Assembly: GCF_012275445.1 (NCBI RefSeq)
Contig: NZ_JAAZQK010000002.1
Coordinates: forward strand, 310,001-374,000
Origin: Rhizobacter sp. SG703
Lineage (GTDB): Bacteria > Pseudomonadota > Gammaproteobacteria > Burkholderiales > Burkholderiaceae_C
Direction: 5' to 3'
Length of the DNA: 64,000 nucleotides
Shown piece after piece: positions 34,572 through 43,787 of the stretch. Under the pieces are notes generated by a model that saw nothing but the letters and a program-made list of their open reading frames with translations, did not search any database and was not told the origin of the DNA. The position numbers and the translations under genes are program-made. Numbering within the stretch: the stretch's first letter is position 1; each line of letters begins with the position of its first letter.

Positions 34572-35441
34572 TCAATGCAAGCGCCGCGGCCCGGCGCTGC
34601 GCAGCCGGGCGATGCGGGCGCGGATCGCCGACTGGTCCTCGGCGGCCCGCGCATGGGCCAGGTAGAGGTCGAGGTCGTGCAGCGCCTCGCCGGTCATGCC
34701 GAGTTCGGCATAGGCGAGGCCGCGGTCGCGCCGCTCTTCCCAGGCGTCGGGCAGCAGCACCACCAGCCGGTTCAGCACTTGCACCAGGCGCGGCCAGTCT
34801 TCGCCGGTGCGGTGGATTTCCTTCAGGTTGCGCAGGATGCGGGCGAGCACGTCGCGCGCCGGCGCGGCCTGCAGGAACAGCCCGAGCGGCACGTCGAAAT
34901 CGCCCACCAGGCCGTGGCTCTGGCGGTACGGCAGCAGCAGCTCGTCGAGATCGTCGCGCGACAGCGAATGGCCGGTGAACGGATCGATCACGACCTCGCC
35001 CTGCGGCATGTGCAGCTTGACGAGGAAGTGCCCGGGAAACGAGACGCCGCGTGCCTGCAGCCCGATCTGCGTGGCCAGCTCGATGTACAGCACCGCCAGC
35101 GTGATCGGGATGCCGCGCCGCGTGCGCAGCACCGTGCCGACGTGGCTGTTGCCGGGGTCGTAGTAGTCGTTGACGTTGCCGGCGAAGCCGAGGTCGTTGA
35201 AGAAGAAGTGGTTCAGCCGGCGCAGCCGCTGCAGCGGCACCGCATCGGCCGGGACGCGCTGCTTCAGGCGCAGCGCGAGCTGGTCGATCTCGGCCAGCAC
35301 CGCCTGGGCGTCGAGCCCGGGATCGTCGTCCTGCCCGATCGCGACCGCAGCCTCGGTCAGCGAGAGGCTGGCGTCGTCGGCCACCAGCGACGCGAAATAC
35401 TCCAGGGCGGTGGGCGCTTCGAACTGCAACGGACGGGCCAT
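34572..35441 (-). CDS. SirB1-family transglutaminase-like/TPR protein
   Basis: A 289-residue cytoplasmic protein. The central part (about 75-170) is the SirB1 transglutaminase-like fold (LNHFFFNDLGFAGNVNDYYDPGNSHVGTVLRTRRGIPITLAVLYIELATQIGLQARGVSFPGHFLVKL); the expected catalytic Cys is replaced by Ser (NSHVGTVL). The C-terminal part has a tetratricopeptide-like helix set. Function in this lineage is unknown. Confidence 0.9.
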   Translation of the reverse strand: MARPLQFEAPTALEYFASLVADDASLSLTEAAVAIGQDDDPGLDAQAVLAEIDQLALRLKQRVPADAVPLQRLRRLNHFFFNDLGFAGNVNDYYDPGNSHVGTVLRTRRGIPITLAVLYIELATQIGLQARGVSFPGHFLVKLHMPQGEVVIDPFTGHSLSRDDLDELLLPYRQSHGLVGDFDVPLGLFLQAAPARDVLARILRNLKEIHRTGEDWPRLVQVLNRLVVLLPDAWEERRDRGLAYAELGMTGEALHDLDLYLAHARAAEDQSAIRARIARLRSAGPRRLH

Positions 35442-35473
35442 CGGGCAAGTTTAGCGGGCCGAGGGGGGCCACC

Positions 35474-37030
35474 CTAGCCGCGCCGGGCGAACTGCCTGAG
35501 GTTCAACCCGGTGGCGAGCAAGGTGCCGAAGTAAACGACCGCCGCGCCGCCCAGGCAGGCGGCCAGCCACGCCACCCGCGCGCCGTGCTGCTGGCCGAGC
35601 GCGATCCAGTCGAGCTTCAGCGACGCGAAACCGAGCAAGGCGCCGAGCAGCGTGGTCGCCAGCAGCACCCGCCAGGTGAAGCCGGCCCAGCCGGCCGACG
35701 GCGTGTAGCTGCCGGCGCGGCGCAGGCCGACGAACAGCCAGCCGGCATTGACCAGCGCGCCCAGGCCGATCGACAGCGCGAGGCCCGCATGGCCCAGCTG
35801 CGGCACGAACAGCAGGTTCATCAGCTGCGTCAGCACCAGCACGATCACCGCGATCTTCACCGGCGTGCGGATGTCCTGCCGGGCGTAGAAGCCGGGTGCC
35901 AGGATCTTCACGCCGATCAGCCCCATCAGGCCGACGCCGTAGCCGCGCAGCGCGAGCACGGTCTGCGCGACGTCCTCGGCGCGGAAAGCCCCGCGGTGGT
36001 AGAGCGACGCGACCAGCGGCGTCGTGAACACCAGCAGCGCCACCGCGCACGGCAGCGCCAGCAGCAGCACCAGCCGCAGCCCCCAGTCGAGCAGGCCGGA
36101 ATAGGCCTGCGCATCGGCGCGCGCCTGGGCGGACGACAGCTGCGGGATCAGCACCACGCCGAGCGCGACACCGAGCAGCGCGGTCGGGAATTCCATCAGC
36201 CGGTCGGCATAGGTCAGCCACGACACCGCGCCGACACCGACGTGCGACGCGATCTGCGTGTTGATCAGCAGCGACAGCTGCGCCACCGACACCCCCAGCA
36301 GCGCCGGCGCCATCTGGCGCAGCACGCGGTGCACGCCGGGGTGGTGCCAGGCCGCGGCGATGCGTGCCGGCGTCATGCCGATGCGCGGCAGCTGGCCGAT
36401 GCGCGCGAGCGCCGGCAGCTGCACCGCCAGCTGCAGCACGCCGCCGACCATCACGCCGACGGCCATCGCGTAGATCGGTTCGATCCCCCAACGCCGGAAC
36501 ACCGGCGCCAGGCCCCAGCCCGCACCGATCACCGCCAGGTTCAGCAACACCGGCGATGCCGCCGGCACCGCGAACTGCTTCCAGGTGTTGAGCACGCCGG
36601 CCGCCAGCGCGACCAGCGAAATGAAGCCGATGTAGGGAAACATCCAGCGCGTCATCACCACCGCGCCGTCGAACTGCGCGAGGCCCGAGGCCATCAGCCA
36701 GACGATCGCCGGGGCGGCCACCATGCCGACCGCGCAGGTGACCAGCAGCGCCCAGAACAGCACGGTGGCGACCGCGTTGACCAGCAAGTGCGTGACCTCG
36801 TCGCCCTCGCGGGTGCGGGTCTCGCCGAGGATCGGCACGAAGGCCTGCGCGAAGGCGCCTTCGGCGAACAGCCGGCGCAGCATGTTGGGAATGCGGAACG
36901 CAGCCTGGAAGGCGTCGGTCCAGGCGCCGGCGCCGAACATCGCGGCCACCATCAGCTCGCGGCCCAACCCGGTGATGCGCGACGCCAGGGTCAGCAGGGA
37001 GACGACGGAGGCGGCACGCAGCAGGTTCAT
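35474..37030 (-). CDS. murJ: Lipid II flippase MurJ
   Basis: A 518-residue, 14-helix MviN/MurJ protein beginning MNLLRAASVVSLLTLASRITGLGRELMVAAMFGAGAWTDAFQAAFRIPNMLRRLFAEGAFAQAFVP, the diagnostic N-terminus. It moves lipid II across the inner membrane for peptidoglycan synthesis. It is divergent from rpsT, the common gram-negative arrangement. Confidence 0.97.
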   Translation of the reverse strand: MNLLRAASVVSLLTLASRITGLGRELMVAAMFGAGAWTDAFQAAFRIPNMLRRLFAEGAFAQAFVPILGETRTREGDEVTHLLVNAVATVLFWALLVTCAVGMVAAPAIVWLMASGLAQFDGAVVMTRWMFPYIGFISLVALAAGVLNTWKQFAVPAASPVLLNLAVIGAGWGLAPVFRRWGIEPIYAMAVGVMVGGVLQLAVQLPALARIGQLPRIGMTPARIAAAWHHPGVHRVLRQMAPALLGVSVAQLSLLINTQIASHVGVGAVSWLTYADRLMEFPTALLGVALGVVLIPQLSSAQARADAQAYSGLLDWGLRLVLLLALPCAVALLVFTTPLVASLYHRGAFRAEDVAQTVLALRGYGVGLMGLIGVKILAPGFYARQDIRTPVKIAVIVLVLTQLMNLLFVPQLGHAGLALSIGLGALVNAGWLFVGLRRAGSYTPSAGWAGFTWRVLLATTLLGALLGFASLKLDWIALGQQHGARVAWLAACLGGAAVVYFGTLLATGLNLRQFARRG

Positions 37031-37093
37031 GGAGGCGGGGGCAGGAAGGCGGGCGGATTATAGGTAGCGCATGCTCACGTCCGGCTGCCGCGT

Positions 37094-37123
37094 TTGCCGT
37101 GACTGGATTGTGAATGCTATACT
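37094..37123 (+). promoter_or_regulatory. rpsT promoter
   Basis: TTGCCG (37094-37099) and TATACT (37118-37123) with 18-nt spacing, 33 nt before the rpsT start. A good match for a sigma-70 promoter of a ribosomal gene. Confidence 0.8.
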
Positions 37124-37156
37124 CGCGGTCTTTGCCCCACCTGGATTCAGCTAAAC

Positions 37157-37450
37157 ATGGCTACCTCCTCCAAAGTCAAGAAGACGGTCCGCATCGCATC
37201 GGGCCGCAAGCGTGTTCGCCAAGACGTGAAGCTCAACGCCGCCAACACCGCGCTGCGTTCGAAGTTCCGCACGGTCGTCAAGAACGTTCAAAAGGCTGTT
37301 GTCGCCGGCGACAAGGCCAAGGCTGCCGAAATCTTCAAGACCGCCCAGGGCGTGATCGATTCCGTGGCCGACAAGGGCCTGTTCCACAAGAACAAGGCCG
37401 CTCGCCACAAGAGCCGCCTGTCGGCCAAGATCAAGGCACTCGCAGCCTGA
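37157..37450 (+). CDS. rpsT: 30S ribosomal protein S20
   Basis: A 97-residue Lys/Ala-rich S20 ([48 protein letters not shown]...[21 protein letters not shown]). It binds 16S rRNA helix regions early in assembly. Monocistronic, with its own promoter and terminator. No Shine-Dalgarno is obvious, as in other rpsT genes. Confidence 0.98.
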   Translation: MATSSKVKKTVRIASGRKRVRQDVKLNAANTALRSKFRTVVKNVQKAVVAGDKAKAAEIFKTAQGVIDSVADKGLFHKNKAARHKSRLSAKIKALAA

Positions 37451-37474
37451 TCGACAACATCCAGGTGGTAAGTG

Positions 37475-37501
37475 AAAAGGCCCGCTCAGCGGGCCTTTTT
37501 C
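37475..37501 (+). terminator. Intrinsic terminator after rpsT
   Basis: AAAAGGCCCGC / GCGGGCCTTTT stem with TCA loop, followed by a T on the plus strand. The four T residues on the minus strand may also serve the convergent DUF3579 gene. Confidence 0.9.
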
Positions 37502-37540
37502 ATTGGGGCCGCCAGATCGTGGCGCTCGACGGGAGAGGGT

Positions 37541-37894
37541 TCAGGCGGCCTGCTGGGCCGGCGGCGGCACCGGCGCCAGCTGCCCGTTCGGCAGCAGGCA
37601 GGCCTCGACGACCTGCAGGTCGTTGTCGCGCGCGAAGTTCATCACGAAGTCCCAGGCCATCGGCTCCAGCGCCTTCAGCTCCTCGCTGACGATCACGCAC
37701 TTCACGCCGTTGATCACGCGCGGCACGCAGTACGGCGAATAGCCGATGAACGATCCGATGCCGCCTGCCGATCCGCCCGGACGGAAGCTCGACATCGCCC
37801 CTGCCAGCCGCTCCGCCCAGTCGCTGGGTCGGAAGGTCTTGCCATCCTTGGTGAGGCCTTGGATGAACACTTCGCGGGGCAAGGGTGAGGTCAT
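37541..37894 (-). CDS. DUF3579-family protein
   Basis: A 117-residue soluble protein (VFIQGLTKDGKTFRPSDWAERLAGAMSSF...YCVPRVINGVKCVIVSEELKALEPMAWDFVMNFARDNDLQVVEACLLP), matching DUF3579, which in Burkholderiales sits divergent from argD. Function unknown. Confidence 0.9.
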   Translation of the reverse strand: MTSPLPREVFIQGLTKDGKTFRPSDWAERLAGAMSSFRPGGSAGGIGSFIGYSPYCVPRVINGVKCVIVSEELKALEPMAWDFVMNFARDNDLQVVEACLLPNGQLAPVPPPAQQAA

Positions 37895-37989
37895 GCGTGC
37901 TGCGGGCGTGGGTCGAACGGACGGCGGGTCGGCCGGCGGCTATTGTGCCGCGAATATGCTGCGCCGCAGCAGATTGCCGGGCCCCCGAA

Positions 37990-38039
37990 GGGTTGGCGCC
38001 TGTGCCTTTATCGGCGCGCCAACCCCCGACCCTTAGAAT
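37990..38039 (+). promoter_or_regulatory. argD upstream region: 10-bp inverted repeat and -10 box
   Basis: GGGTTGGCGC (37990-37999) and GCGCCAACCC (38016-38025) form a perfect inverted repeat with a 16-nt spacer. TAGAAT at 38034-38039 is a plausible -10 box, with no clear -35. The position suggests a regulatory site for argD-argF; it does not resemble an E. coli ARG box. Confidence 0.45.
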
Positions 38040-38116
38040 CCAAGGCCCCAGGCGGCGCCCTGCCGCCCTGTATTTCGCACTTCCGCGCACTTCGCGCGCC
38101 TACGGAGCCTGCCGCA

Positions 38117-39337
38117 ATGAATGCGACCACCCCCCCCGCTGCCCAGCCGATGCCCCACGTGATGCCGACCTACGGTCGCCTGCCGTTCGCGCTGTCGCAT
38201 GGCCGAGGCTGCTGGGTCTGGGACACCGACGGCAAGAAATACCTCGACGGCCTGGGCGGCATCGCTGTCAACACCGTCGGCCACGCGCACCCGAAGCTGG
38301 TCGCCGCGCTGCAGGACCAGGTCGGCAAGCTGATCCACAGCTCCAACTACTACCAGGTGCCGCTGCAGGAGCAGCTCGCCGCGAAGCTGACCGAGGTGTC
38401 GGGCCTGACCAATGCCTTTTTCTGCAGCACCGGCCTCGAGGCCAATGAAGGCGCGCTGAAGATCGCCCGCAAGTTCGGCCACGACAAGGGCATCGAGCGC
38501 CCGGAGATCATCGTCTACGAGAAGGCCTTCCACGGCCGCTCGATCGCGACGCTCTCGGCCACCGGCAACACCAAGGTGCAGGCCGGCTTCGGCCCGCTGG
38601 TCGAAGGCTTCGTGCGCGTGCCGCTGAACGATCTGGCCGCGGTGCGCCGGGTGGCGGCCGAGAACCCGAACGTCGTCGCGGTGTTCCTGGAGGTGATCCA
38701 GGGCGAAGGCGGCATCAACGTCTCGACGATCGAGTACCTGCAAGGCATCCGCAAGCTCTGCGACGAGCGCGGCTGGCTGCTGATGCTCGACGAAGTGCAA
38801 TGCGGCCTGGGCCGCACCGGCAAGTGGTTCGCGCACCAGTGGGCCGGCATCAAGCCGGACGTGATGCCGCTCGCCAAGGGCCTGGGCTCCGGCGTGCCGG
38901 TGGGCGCGATCGTCTGCGGCCCGAAGGCGGCCAACGTGTTCGGCCCCGGCAACCACGGCAGCACCTTCGGCGGCAACCCGCTCGCGATGCGCGCCGGCGT
39001 CGAGACGCTGCGCATCATGGAAGAAGAGAAGCTGCTCGAGAACGCCGCCACGGTCGGCGCCGCGCTGAAGGCCGGCATCGAGAAAGAGCTGTCCGGCGTG
39101 CCGGGCTTCGTCGAGGTGCGCGGCCAGGGGCTGATGCTCGGCATCGAGCTCGACCGCCCGTGCGGCGTGCTGCTGAACCGCGCGGCCGAGGCCGGCCTGC
39201 TGCTGAGCGTCACCGCCGACCGCGTGATCCGCCTCGTGCCGTCGCTGATCCTCACGGCTGACGAAGCGGCGCAGATCGTGGCCATCCTGTGCCCGCTGGT
39301 CAAGCGTTTCCTGTCCGAAACCCCTGCCCAGCCATGA
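38117..39337 (+). CDS. argD: Acetylornithine aminotransferase
   Basis: A 406-residue class III PLP aminotransferase: SHGRGCWVWDTDGKKYLDGLGGIAVNTVGHAHP, FFCSTGLEANEGALKIARK, YEKAFHGRS, FLEVIQGEGG, LMLDEVQCGLGRTG and the Schiff-base lysine in MPLAKGLGSGVPVGA. It makes N-acetylornithine from N-acetylglutamate semialdehyde. The ATG at 38117 is chosen for the conserved N-terminal length. It overlaps argF by 4 nt. Confidence 0.96.
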   Translation: MNATTPPAAQPMPHVMPTYGRLPFALSHGRGCWVWDTDGKKYLDGLGGIAVNTVGHAHPKLVAALQDQVGKLIHSSNYYQVPLQEQLAAKLTEVSGLTNAFFCSTGLEANEGALKIARKFGHDKGIERPEIIVYEKAFHGRSIATLSATGNTKVQAGFGPLVEGFVRVPLNDLAAVRRVAAENPNVVAVFLEVIQGEGGINVSTIEYLQGIRKLCDERGWLLMLDEVQCGLGRTGKWFAHQWAGIKPDVMPLAKGLGSGVPVGAIVCGPKAANVFGPGNHGSTFGGNPLAMRAGVETLRIMEEEKLLENAATVGAALKAGIEKELSGVPGFVEVRGQGLMLGIELDRPCGVLLNRAAEAGLLLSVTADRVIRLVPSLILTADEAAQIVAILCPLVKRFLSETPAQP

Positions 39338-40275
39338 AGCCCGGCATGAGCCTCATCAAGCACTACCTGCAGTTCAAGGACTTCCGGGCCGAGGAATACG
39401 CCTACCTGTTCGAGCGCTCGGCCATCATCAAGAAGCGCTTCAAGAACTACGAGAAGTACACGCCGCTGGTCGACCGCACGCTGGCGATGATCTTCGAGAA
39501 GGCCTCCACCCGCACCCGCGTCAGCTTCGAGGCCGGGATGTACCAGATGGGCGGCTCGGTGGTGAACCTGACCACCGGCGACAGCCAGCTCGGCCGCGCC
39601 GAACCGATCGAAGACAGCGCGCGCGTCATCAGCCGCATGGTCGACCTGGTGATGATCCGCACCTACGAGCAGACCAAGCTCGAAGCCTTCGCGGCCAACT
39701 CGCGCGTGCCGGTGATCAACGGCCTGACCAACGAGTACCACCCGTGCCAGATCCTGGCCGACATCTTCACGTACATCGAGCACCGCGGCAGCATCGCGGG
39801 CAAGGTGGTCGCATGGGTCGGCGACGGCAACAACATGGCCAGCACCTGGCTGCAGGCGGCCAGCATCCTCGGCTTCACGCTGCACGTCAGCACGCCGTCG
39901 GGCTACGAGGTCGATGCGAAGGCGGCGGGCGTCCACGACACCAGCGCCACCAGCTGCATCAAGCTCTTCAAGGACCCGCTCGAAGCCTGCGCCGGCGCGC
40001 ACCTGGTGACCACCGATGTCTGGACCAGCATGGGCTACGAGGCCGAGAACGAGGCCCGCATGAAGGCCTTCGCCGACTGGTGCGTCGACGGCGAGATGAT
40101 GGCTGCGGCGCAGCCCGACGCCCTCTTCATGCACTGCCTGCCGGCCCACCGCGGCGAGGAGGTCGAGGCCGGCGTGATCGACGGGCCGCAATCCGTCGTC
40201 TGGGACGAGGCCGAGAATCGCATGCACGTCCAGAAGGCCTTGATGGAATACCTGCTGCTGGGCCGCATCGGTTGA
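39334..40275 (+). CDS. argF: Ornithine carbamoyltransferase
   Basis: A 313-residue OTCase: FEKASTRTRVSFEAGMYQMGG (carbamoyl-phosphate site STRTR), YHPCQILAD, WVGDGNNMASTWLQA and MHCLPAHRGEEV (ornithine site). It makes citrulline from ornithine. The start overlaps the argD stop, so the two are co-translated. Confidence 0.97.
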   Translation: MKPGMSLIKHYLQFKDFRAEEYAYLFERSAIIKKRFKNYEKYTPLVDRTLAMIFEKASTRTRVSFEAGMYQMGGSVVNLTTGDSQLGRAEPIEDSARVISRMVDLVMIRTYEQTKLEAFAANSRVPVINGLTNEYHPCQILADIFTYIEHRGSIAGKVVAWVGDGNNMASTWLQAASILGFTLHVSTPSGYEVDAKAAGVHDTSATSCIKLFKDPLEACAGAHLVTTDVWTSMGYEAENEARMKAFADWCVDGEMMAAAQPDALFMHCLPAHRGEEVEAGVIDGPQSVVWDEAENRMHVQKALMEYLLLGRIG

Positions 40276-40303
40276 ATCCGGTCGATCCGTGGCGCGAGAC
40301 CGC

Positions 40304-41047
40304 ATGAAGCTTGCCCTCGTCACCGACCTGCATGCCAACCGCGAGGCGGTCGAGGCCGTGCTCGCGCATGCGCGATCGCAGGGCGTGCAGCAGCACGTGT
40401 TCCTCGGCGACTACGTCGGCTACGGCGCCGAGCCGGGCTGGGTGGTCGACTGCGTGCAGTCCCATGTGGCCGACGGCGCGATCGCGGTGCTGGGCAACCA
40501 CGATGCGGCCGCGGTGGAAGGCCCGCAGCCGACCATGGTGCCCGACGCGCGCGACGCCGCGGCGTGGACGCACGAGCGCCTGACGCCGGCGCAGCTCGAC
40601 TTCCTGTCGAAGCTGCCGCTGACCGCGCGCGACGCCGACCGCCTCTACGTGCATGCCAACGCGCACGCGCCGGCTGCCTGGGGCTACGTCACCGGTCGGC
40701 TCGATGCGGTGCGCAGCCTGCACGCCACCGATGCGCGCATCACCTTCTGCGGCCATGTGCACGAGCCGCTGCTGTTCCACCTGTCGGGCACCGGCAAGGT
40801 CGGCGATTTCACGCCGGTGCCGGGCGTGCCGATCCCGCTGTCGCCACAGCGCCAGTGGCTGGTGATCCCCGGCTCGGCCGGCCAGCCGCGCGACGGCAAC
40901 CCGGCGGCCGCCTACGCCACGTTCGACACCGTCAGCGGCGACCTCACCTACCACCGCGTGCCGTACGACCACGAGGCCGCGAGCGCCAAGGTGCTGGCCG
41001 CCGGCCTGCCCGCACGCCTGGCGCAGCGCCTGATCGATGGACACTGA
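40304..41047 (+). CDS. Metallophosphoesterase paired with the kinase-USP gene
   Basis: A 247-residue calcineurin-like phosphoesterase with the full metal-site motif set: LVTDLHANREAVEAV (DxH), FLGDYVGYG (GDxVxxG), VLGNHDAAAV (GNHD), and CGHVHEPLLF (GHxH), of the YfcE/apaH-like group. Its last 11 nt overlap the kinase-USP gene. A protein phosphatase role against the kinase's products is possible, but these folds also act on nucleotides and phosphodiesters. Confidence 0.88.
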   Translation: MKLALVTDLHANREAVEAVLAHARSQGVQQHVFLGDYVGYGAEPGWVVDCVQSHVADGAIAVLGNHDAAAVEGPQPTMVPDARDAAAWTHERLTPAQLDFLSKLPLTARDADRLYVHANAHAPAAWGYVTGRLDAVRSLHATDARITFCGHVHEPLLFHLSGTGKVGDFTPVPGVPIPLSPQRQWLVIPGSAGQPRDGNPAAAYATFDTVSGDLTYHRVPYDHEAASAKVLAAGLPARLAQRLIDGH

Positions 41048-42509
41048 GGCCGGGCCGGCGAAGTCCTCGTGGCGCCTGGCCGCCGGCCAGGTCATCGACG
41101 GCTTCCGGCTCGATGCCCACCTGCACCAGGGCGGCATGGCCAACCTGTGGGCGGTGACGCGGCTCGGCAGCGACGACCCGATGCCGCTGATCATGAAGGT
41201 GCCGCGCATCAAGGGCGGCGAGGACCCGACCAGCATCGTCGGCTTCGAGGTCGAGCAGATGATCCTGCCGTCGATCAGCGGCGTGCACGTGCCGAAGTTC
41301 ATCGCGAAAGGCGACTTCACCGGGCAGCCGTTCATCGTGATGGAGCGCCTGTCGGGCGACTCGCTGCGCAAGCGCTTCGACGATGCGCCGCTGCCGATCG
41401 ACGAGGTGGTGCGCTGCGGCGCGCTGATCGCGACCGCGCTGCACGACCTGCACCGCCAGCACGTGGTGCACCTCGACGTGAAGCCCAGCAACATCATGTT
41501 CCGCAAGGCCCCGGACGGCTCGCGCAGCGATGCGGTGCTGGTCGACTTCGGCCTGTCGCGCCACGACTTCCTGCCCGACCTGCTCGACGAGGAGTTCGAG
41601 CTGCCGATGGGCACTGGCCCGTACATGTCGCCGGAGCAGGTGCAGTTCATCCGCAACGACCCGCGCAGCGACCTGTTCGCGCTCGGCGTGCTGCTGTACC
41701 ACCTGCTGACCGGCGAGCGCCCGTTCGGTGCGCCCACCAGCGTGCGCGGGCTGCGCCAGCGGCTGTACCAGGACCCGCTGCCGCCGCTCGCGTGGCGACC
41801 CGACTGCCCGCCGTGGCTGCAGGAGCTGGTGCTGCGATGCCTGGAGGTGCAACCCGACAAGCGGCACCAGAGCGCGGCCCAGCTCGCGTTCGAGCTGCAG
41901 AACCCGGAGCAGGTGGTGCTGACCGAACGAGCGGCGCGGCGTGCGCGCAGCGGCCGCGTGCAGACGCTGCGGCGCTGGTTCGCCGCACTCGGCGCCGAGC
42001 CGGCCGAGCGCGGCAATGCGGCCGGGCAGGCGGCGCGCAGCCCGATCCTGCTGGCGGCGGTGGACGTCGCCAACGCCGACCCGGCGCTGCTCGACGCGGT
42101 GCGCGACACGGTGCAGCGGCTGCTGCACACCGAGCCCGGCGCGCGCCTCGCGTGCCTCGCGGTGCTGAAGATCAACCGCATCGGCATGGACGAACTGCTC
42201 GACAAGGACGGCGGCAGCAAGCACGTCGGCCTGCTGGTGCAGCTGAAGCACTGGGCGCGCCCGCTGCTGCAGGACCTGGAGGCCACGCGCCCCGAGCAGG
42301 CCGGGCGCGTGACCTTCCATGTGCTGGAGGCGCCCGACGCGGCGACCGCGATCGTCGACTACGCGCGCAAGAACCAGGTCGACCACATCGTGATGGGCGC
42401 GCGCAGCAGCGGCGGGCTGCGCCGCTACCTGGGCAGCGTGTCGGCCGAGGTGGTGGCGCAGTCGGACTGCACGGTGACGGTGGTGCGCAGCGTGTTGCGT
42501 GGCGTCTGA
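41037..42509 (+). CDS. Ser/Thr protein kinase fused to a universal stress protein domain
   Basis: A 490-residue cytoplasmic fusion. Residues about 20-290 are an eukaryotic-type kinase: degenerate glycine loop HLHQGGMANLWAV, K54 (LIMKVPRI), catalytic HLDVKPSN (D147, N152), DFG at 170-172, and MGTGPYMSPEQ. Residues about 335-490 are a UspA domain with the nucleotide-loop region GARSSGGLRRYLGS. There is no membrane segment. USP domains sense ATP or stress state, so this looks like a kinase controlled by nucleotide binding. It overlaps the metallophosphoesterase gene by 11 nt. Confidence 0.92.
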   Translation: MDTEAGPAKSSWRLAAGQVIDGFRLDAHLHQGGMANLWAVTRLGSDDPMPLIMKVPRIKGGEDPTSIVGFEVEQMILPSISGVHVPKFIAKGDFTGQPFIVMERLSGDSLRKRFDDAPLPIDEVVRCGALIATALHDLHRQHVVHLDVKPSNIMFRKAPDGSRSDAVLVDFGLSRHDFLPDLLDEEFELPMGTGPYMSPEQVQFIRNDPRSDLFALGVLLYHLLTGERPFGAPTSVRGLRQRLYQDPLPPLAWRPDCPPWLQELVLRCLEVQPDKRHQSAAQLAFELQNPEQVVLTERAARRARSGRVQTLRRWFAALGAEPAERGNAAGQAARSPILLAAVDVANADPALLDAVRDTVQRLLHTEPGARLACLAVLKINRIGMDELLDKDGGSKHVGLLVQLKHWARPLLQDLEATRPEQAGRVTFHVLEAPDAATAIVDYARKNQVDHIVMGARSSGGLRRYLGSVSAEVVAQSDCTVTVVRSVLRGV

Positions 42510-42515
42510 ATCATC

Positions 42516-43787
42516 TCAGCCCGAAGTGAACAGGGGCAACGACCAGCGCTTGCGCGGCTTGGCGCGTTGCGCGCGGGAGTTGCCACCAATCGAGACCAAG
42601 CCATGCACGAAGTGCATCAACGAAGAACGCCCGAAGAAGCCGTCCAATGACCTGTCCCGTGCGCAACCGTTGCCGGTGAGGCTCGACAGATCGCCGGCGT
42701 TGCCGATGAGCGTTCGCGCGGCGACCTTCGCCGTGATGCAGCGAGGGACGAGACCGAGGCATCCGACCGGAGGTTCCTCCAGTGCTTGCAACTTGGCATT
42801 GACCTCTTTCCAGAATGCATCATTCTTGCCTCCGAGAAACTGGGGCGTCTTTCCCGCCACCCGAAGGGAAACGATCAATTCCGCGTACACCACGGCGCCC
42901 ACTTTCCTGGCAACGGCTTGCTGGGCGGGTGCCAGACCACCGAGAAACGCATCCATGCCGGCAGCGCACAAGGCGACGTGCGACAGGGATGGGTGCCGAT
43001 CTGCGCACTGCATGAACTGCCCGGCGATCGTTTTCATCGCGACGGCGTACGGCCGCTGCTTCAGCTTTCCGAACATGTCGACGTAGACGCTCCATTCCGG
43101 CTGCCTTGTGTTGTCCAGCGCAGGCGCGGCAACTGTCAGGACCGTTGCCTTCACCGGCGGCATTCTGCCGTTCTTGACCAAGGTCGCCATGCACCACGCC
43201 GGACGATCTGCGGGCTGCAGGAGTCCGAGCTTGGCCGCTTGCCGTCGAAAATGGCTCTTGCTGCAGCCGAGGCTGCGGTCATTGAGATCACCGCTCGGCA
43301 CTGCACCATTGACGTCAAAGAGATAGCGCTCGCAGAAGGCCTGCCACCGAGTCGGTTCGTCCTTGGCGCCCCCGTACAGTTCGACGCTTTCAATCAAGCG
43401 CGCCAACTGTTCGGAACTGATGCACGCCAGAAGCTCGCGTTGCGTGTCGCTCGCATATCCATGACAGGCATCGCCCTCGGCAGCGTGCTGAAACTCGGCC
43501 AGATATGTTTTCAGGCGCGCCTTGAACGCCTCGGCATCGATCTCCTGGACATCGGCGCCCAGCAGTCGGGCAACGGCGCGCAACGCGCTACCGGCATTCA
43601 AGTGCAGGTGATTGGATTCGTCGCGGACACACGCCATCTCTGTCGTGGCACTGCTGCGGCTCTTCTTGACTCTCGCCGGCAGGCCGGTGGCGTGCGGGGC
43701 CTCGTCATCTCGACGGCTGGGAATCCCGGGATCGGACTTCACTCTCCGGTGGTTCTTGTTCTGCTCGATCAAGTTCGCTCCATGCAT
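42516..43787 (-). CDS. Orphan protein of unknown family, lower GC
   Basis: About 423 residues; no family recognised, no signal peptide or membrane helix. The first 50 residues are polar, basic and Ser-rich (RVKKSRSSATTE) and look disordered. The middle is helical (ALRAVARLLGADVQEIDAEAFKARLKTYLAEF), followed by segments such as RWQAFCERYLFDVNGAVPSGDLNDRSLGCSKSHFRRQ and a basic C-terminus (RAQRAKPRKRW). Cysteines are frequent (about ten) compared with neighbours. G+C and codon bias are below the flanking genes. An in-frame GTG at 43838 would add 17 residues; the ATG at 43787 is preferred because it leaves room for the divergent gene's promoter. Its stop lies 7 nt from the kinase stop, tail to tail. 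Likely acquired; function unknown. Confidence 0.7.
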   Translation of the reverse strand: MHGANLIEQNKNHRRVKSDPGIPSRRDDEAPHATGLPARVKKSRSSATTEMACVRDESNHLHLNAGSALRAVARLLGADVQEIDAEAFKARLKTYLAEFQHAAEGDACHGYASDTQRELLACISSEQLARLIESVELYGGAKDEPTRWQAFCERYLFDVNGAVPSGDLNDRSLGCSKSHFRRQAAKLGLLQPADRPAWCMATLVKNGRMPPVKATVLTVAAPALDNTRQPEWSVYVDMFGKLKQRPYAVAMKTIAGQFMQCADRHPSLSHVALCAAGMDAFLGGLAPAQQAVARKVGAVVYAELIVSLRVAGKTPQFLGGKNDAFWKEVNAKLQALEEPPVGCLGLVPRCITAKVAARTLIGNAGDLSSLTGNGCARDRSLDGFFGRSSLMHFVHGLVSIGGNSRAQRAKPRKRWSLPLFTSG

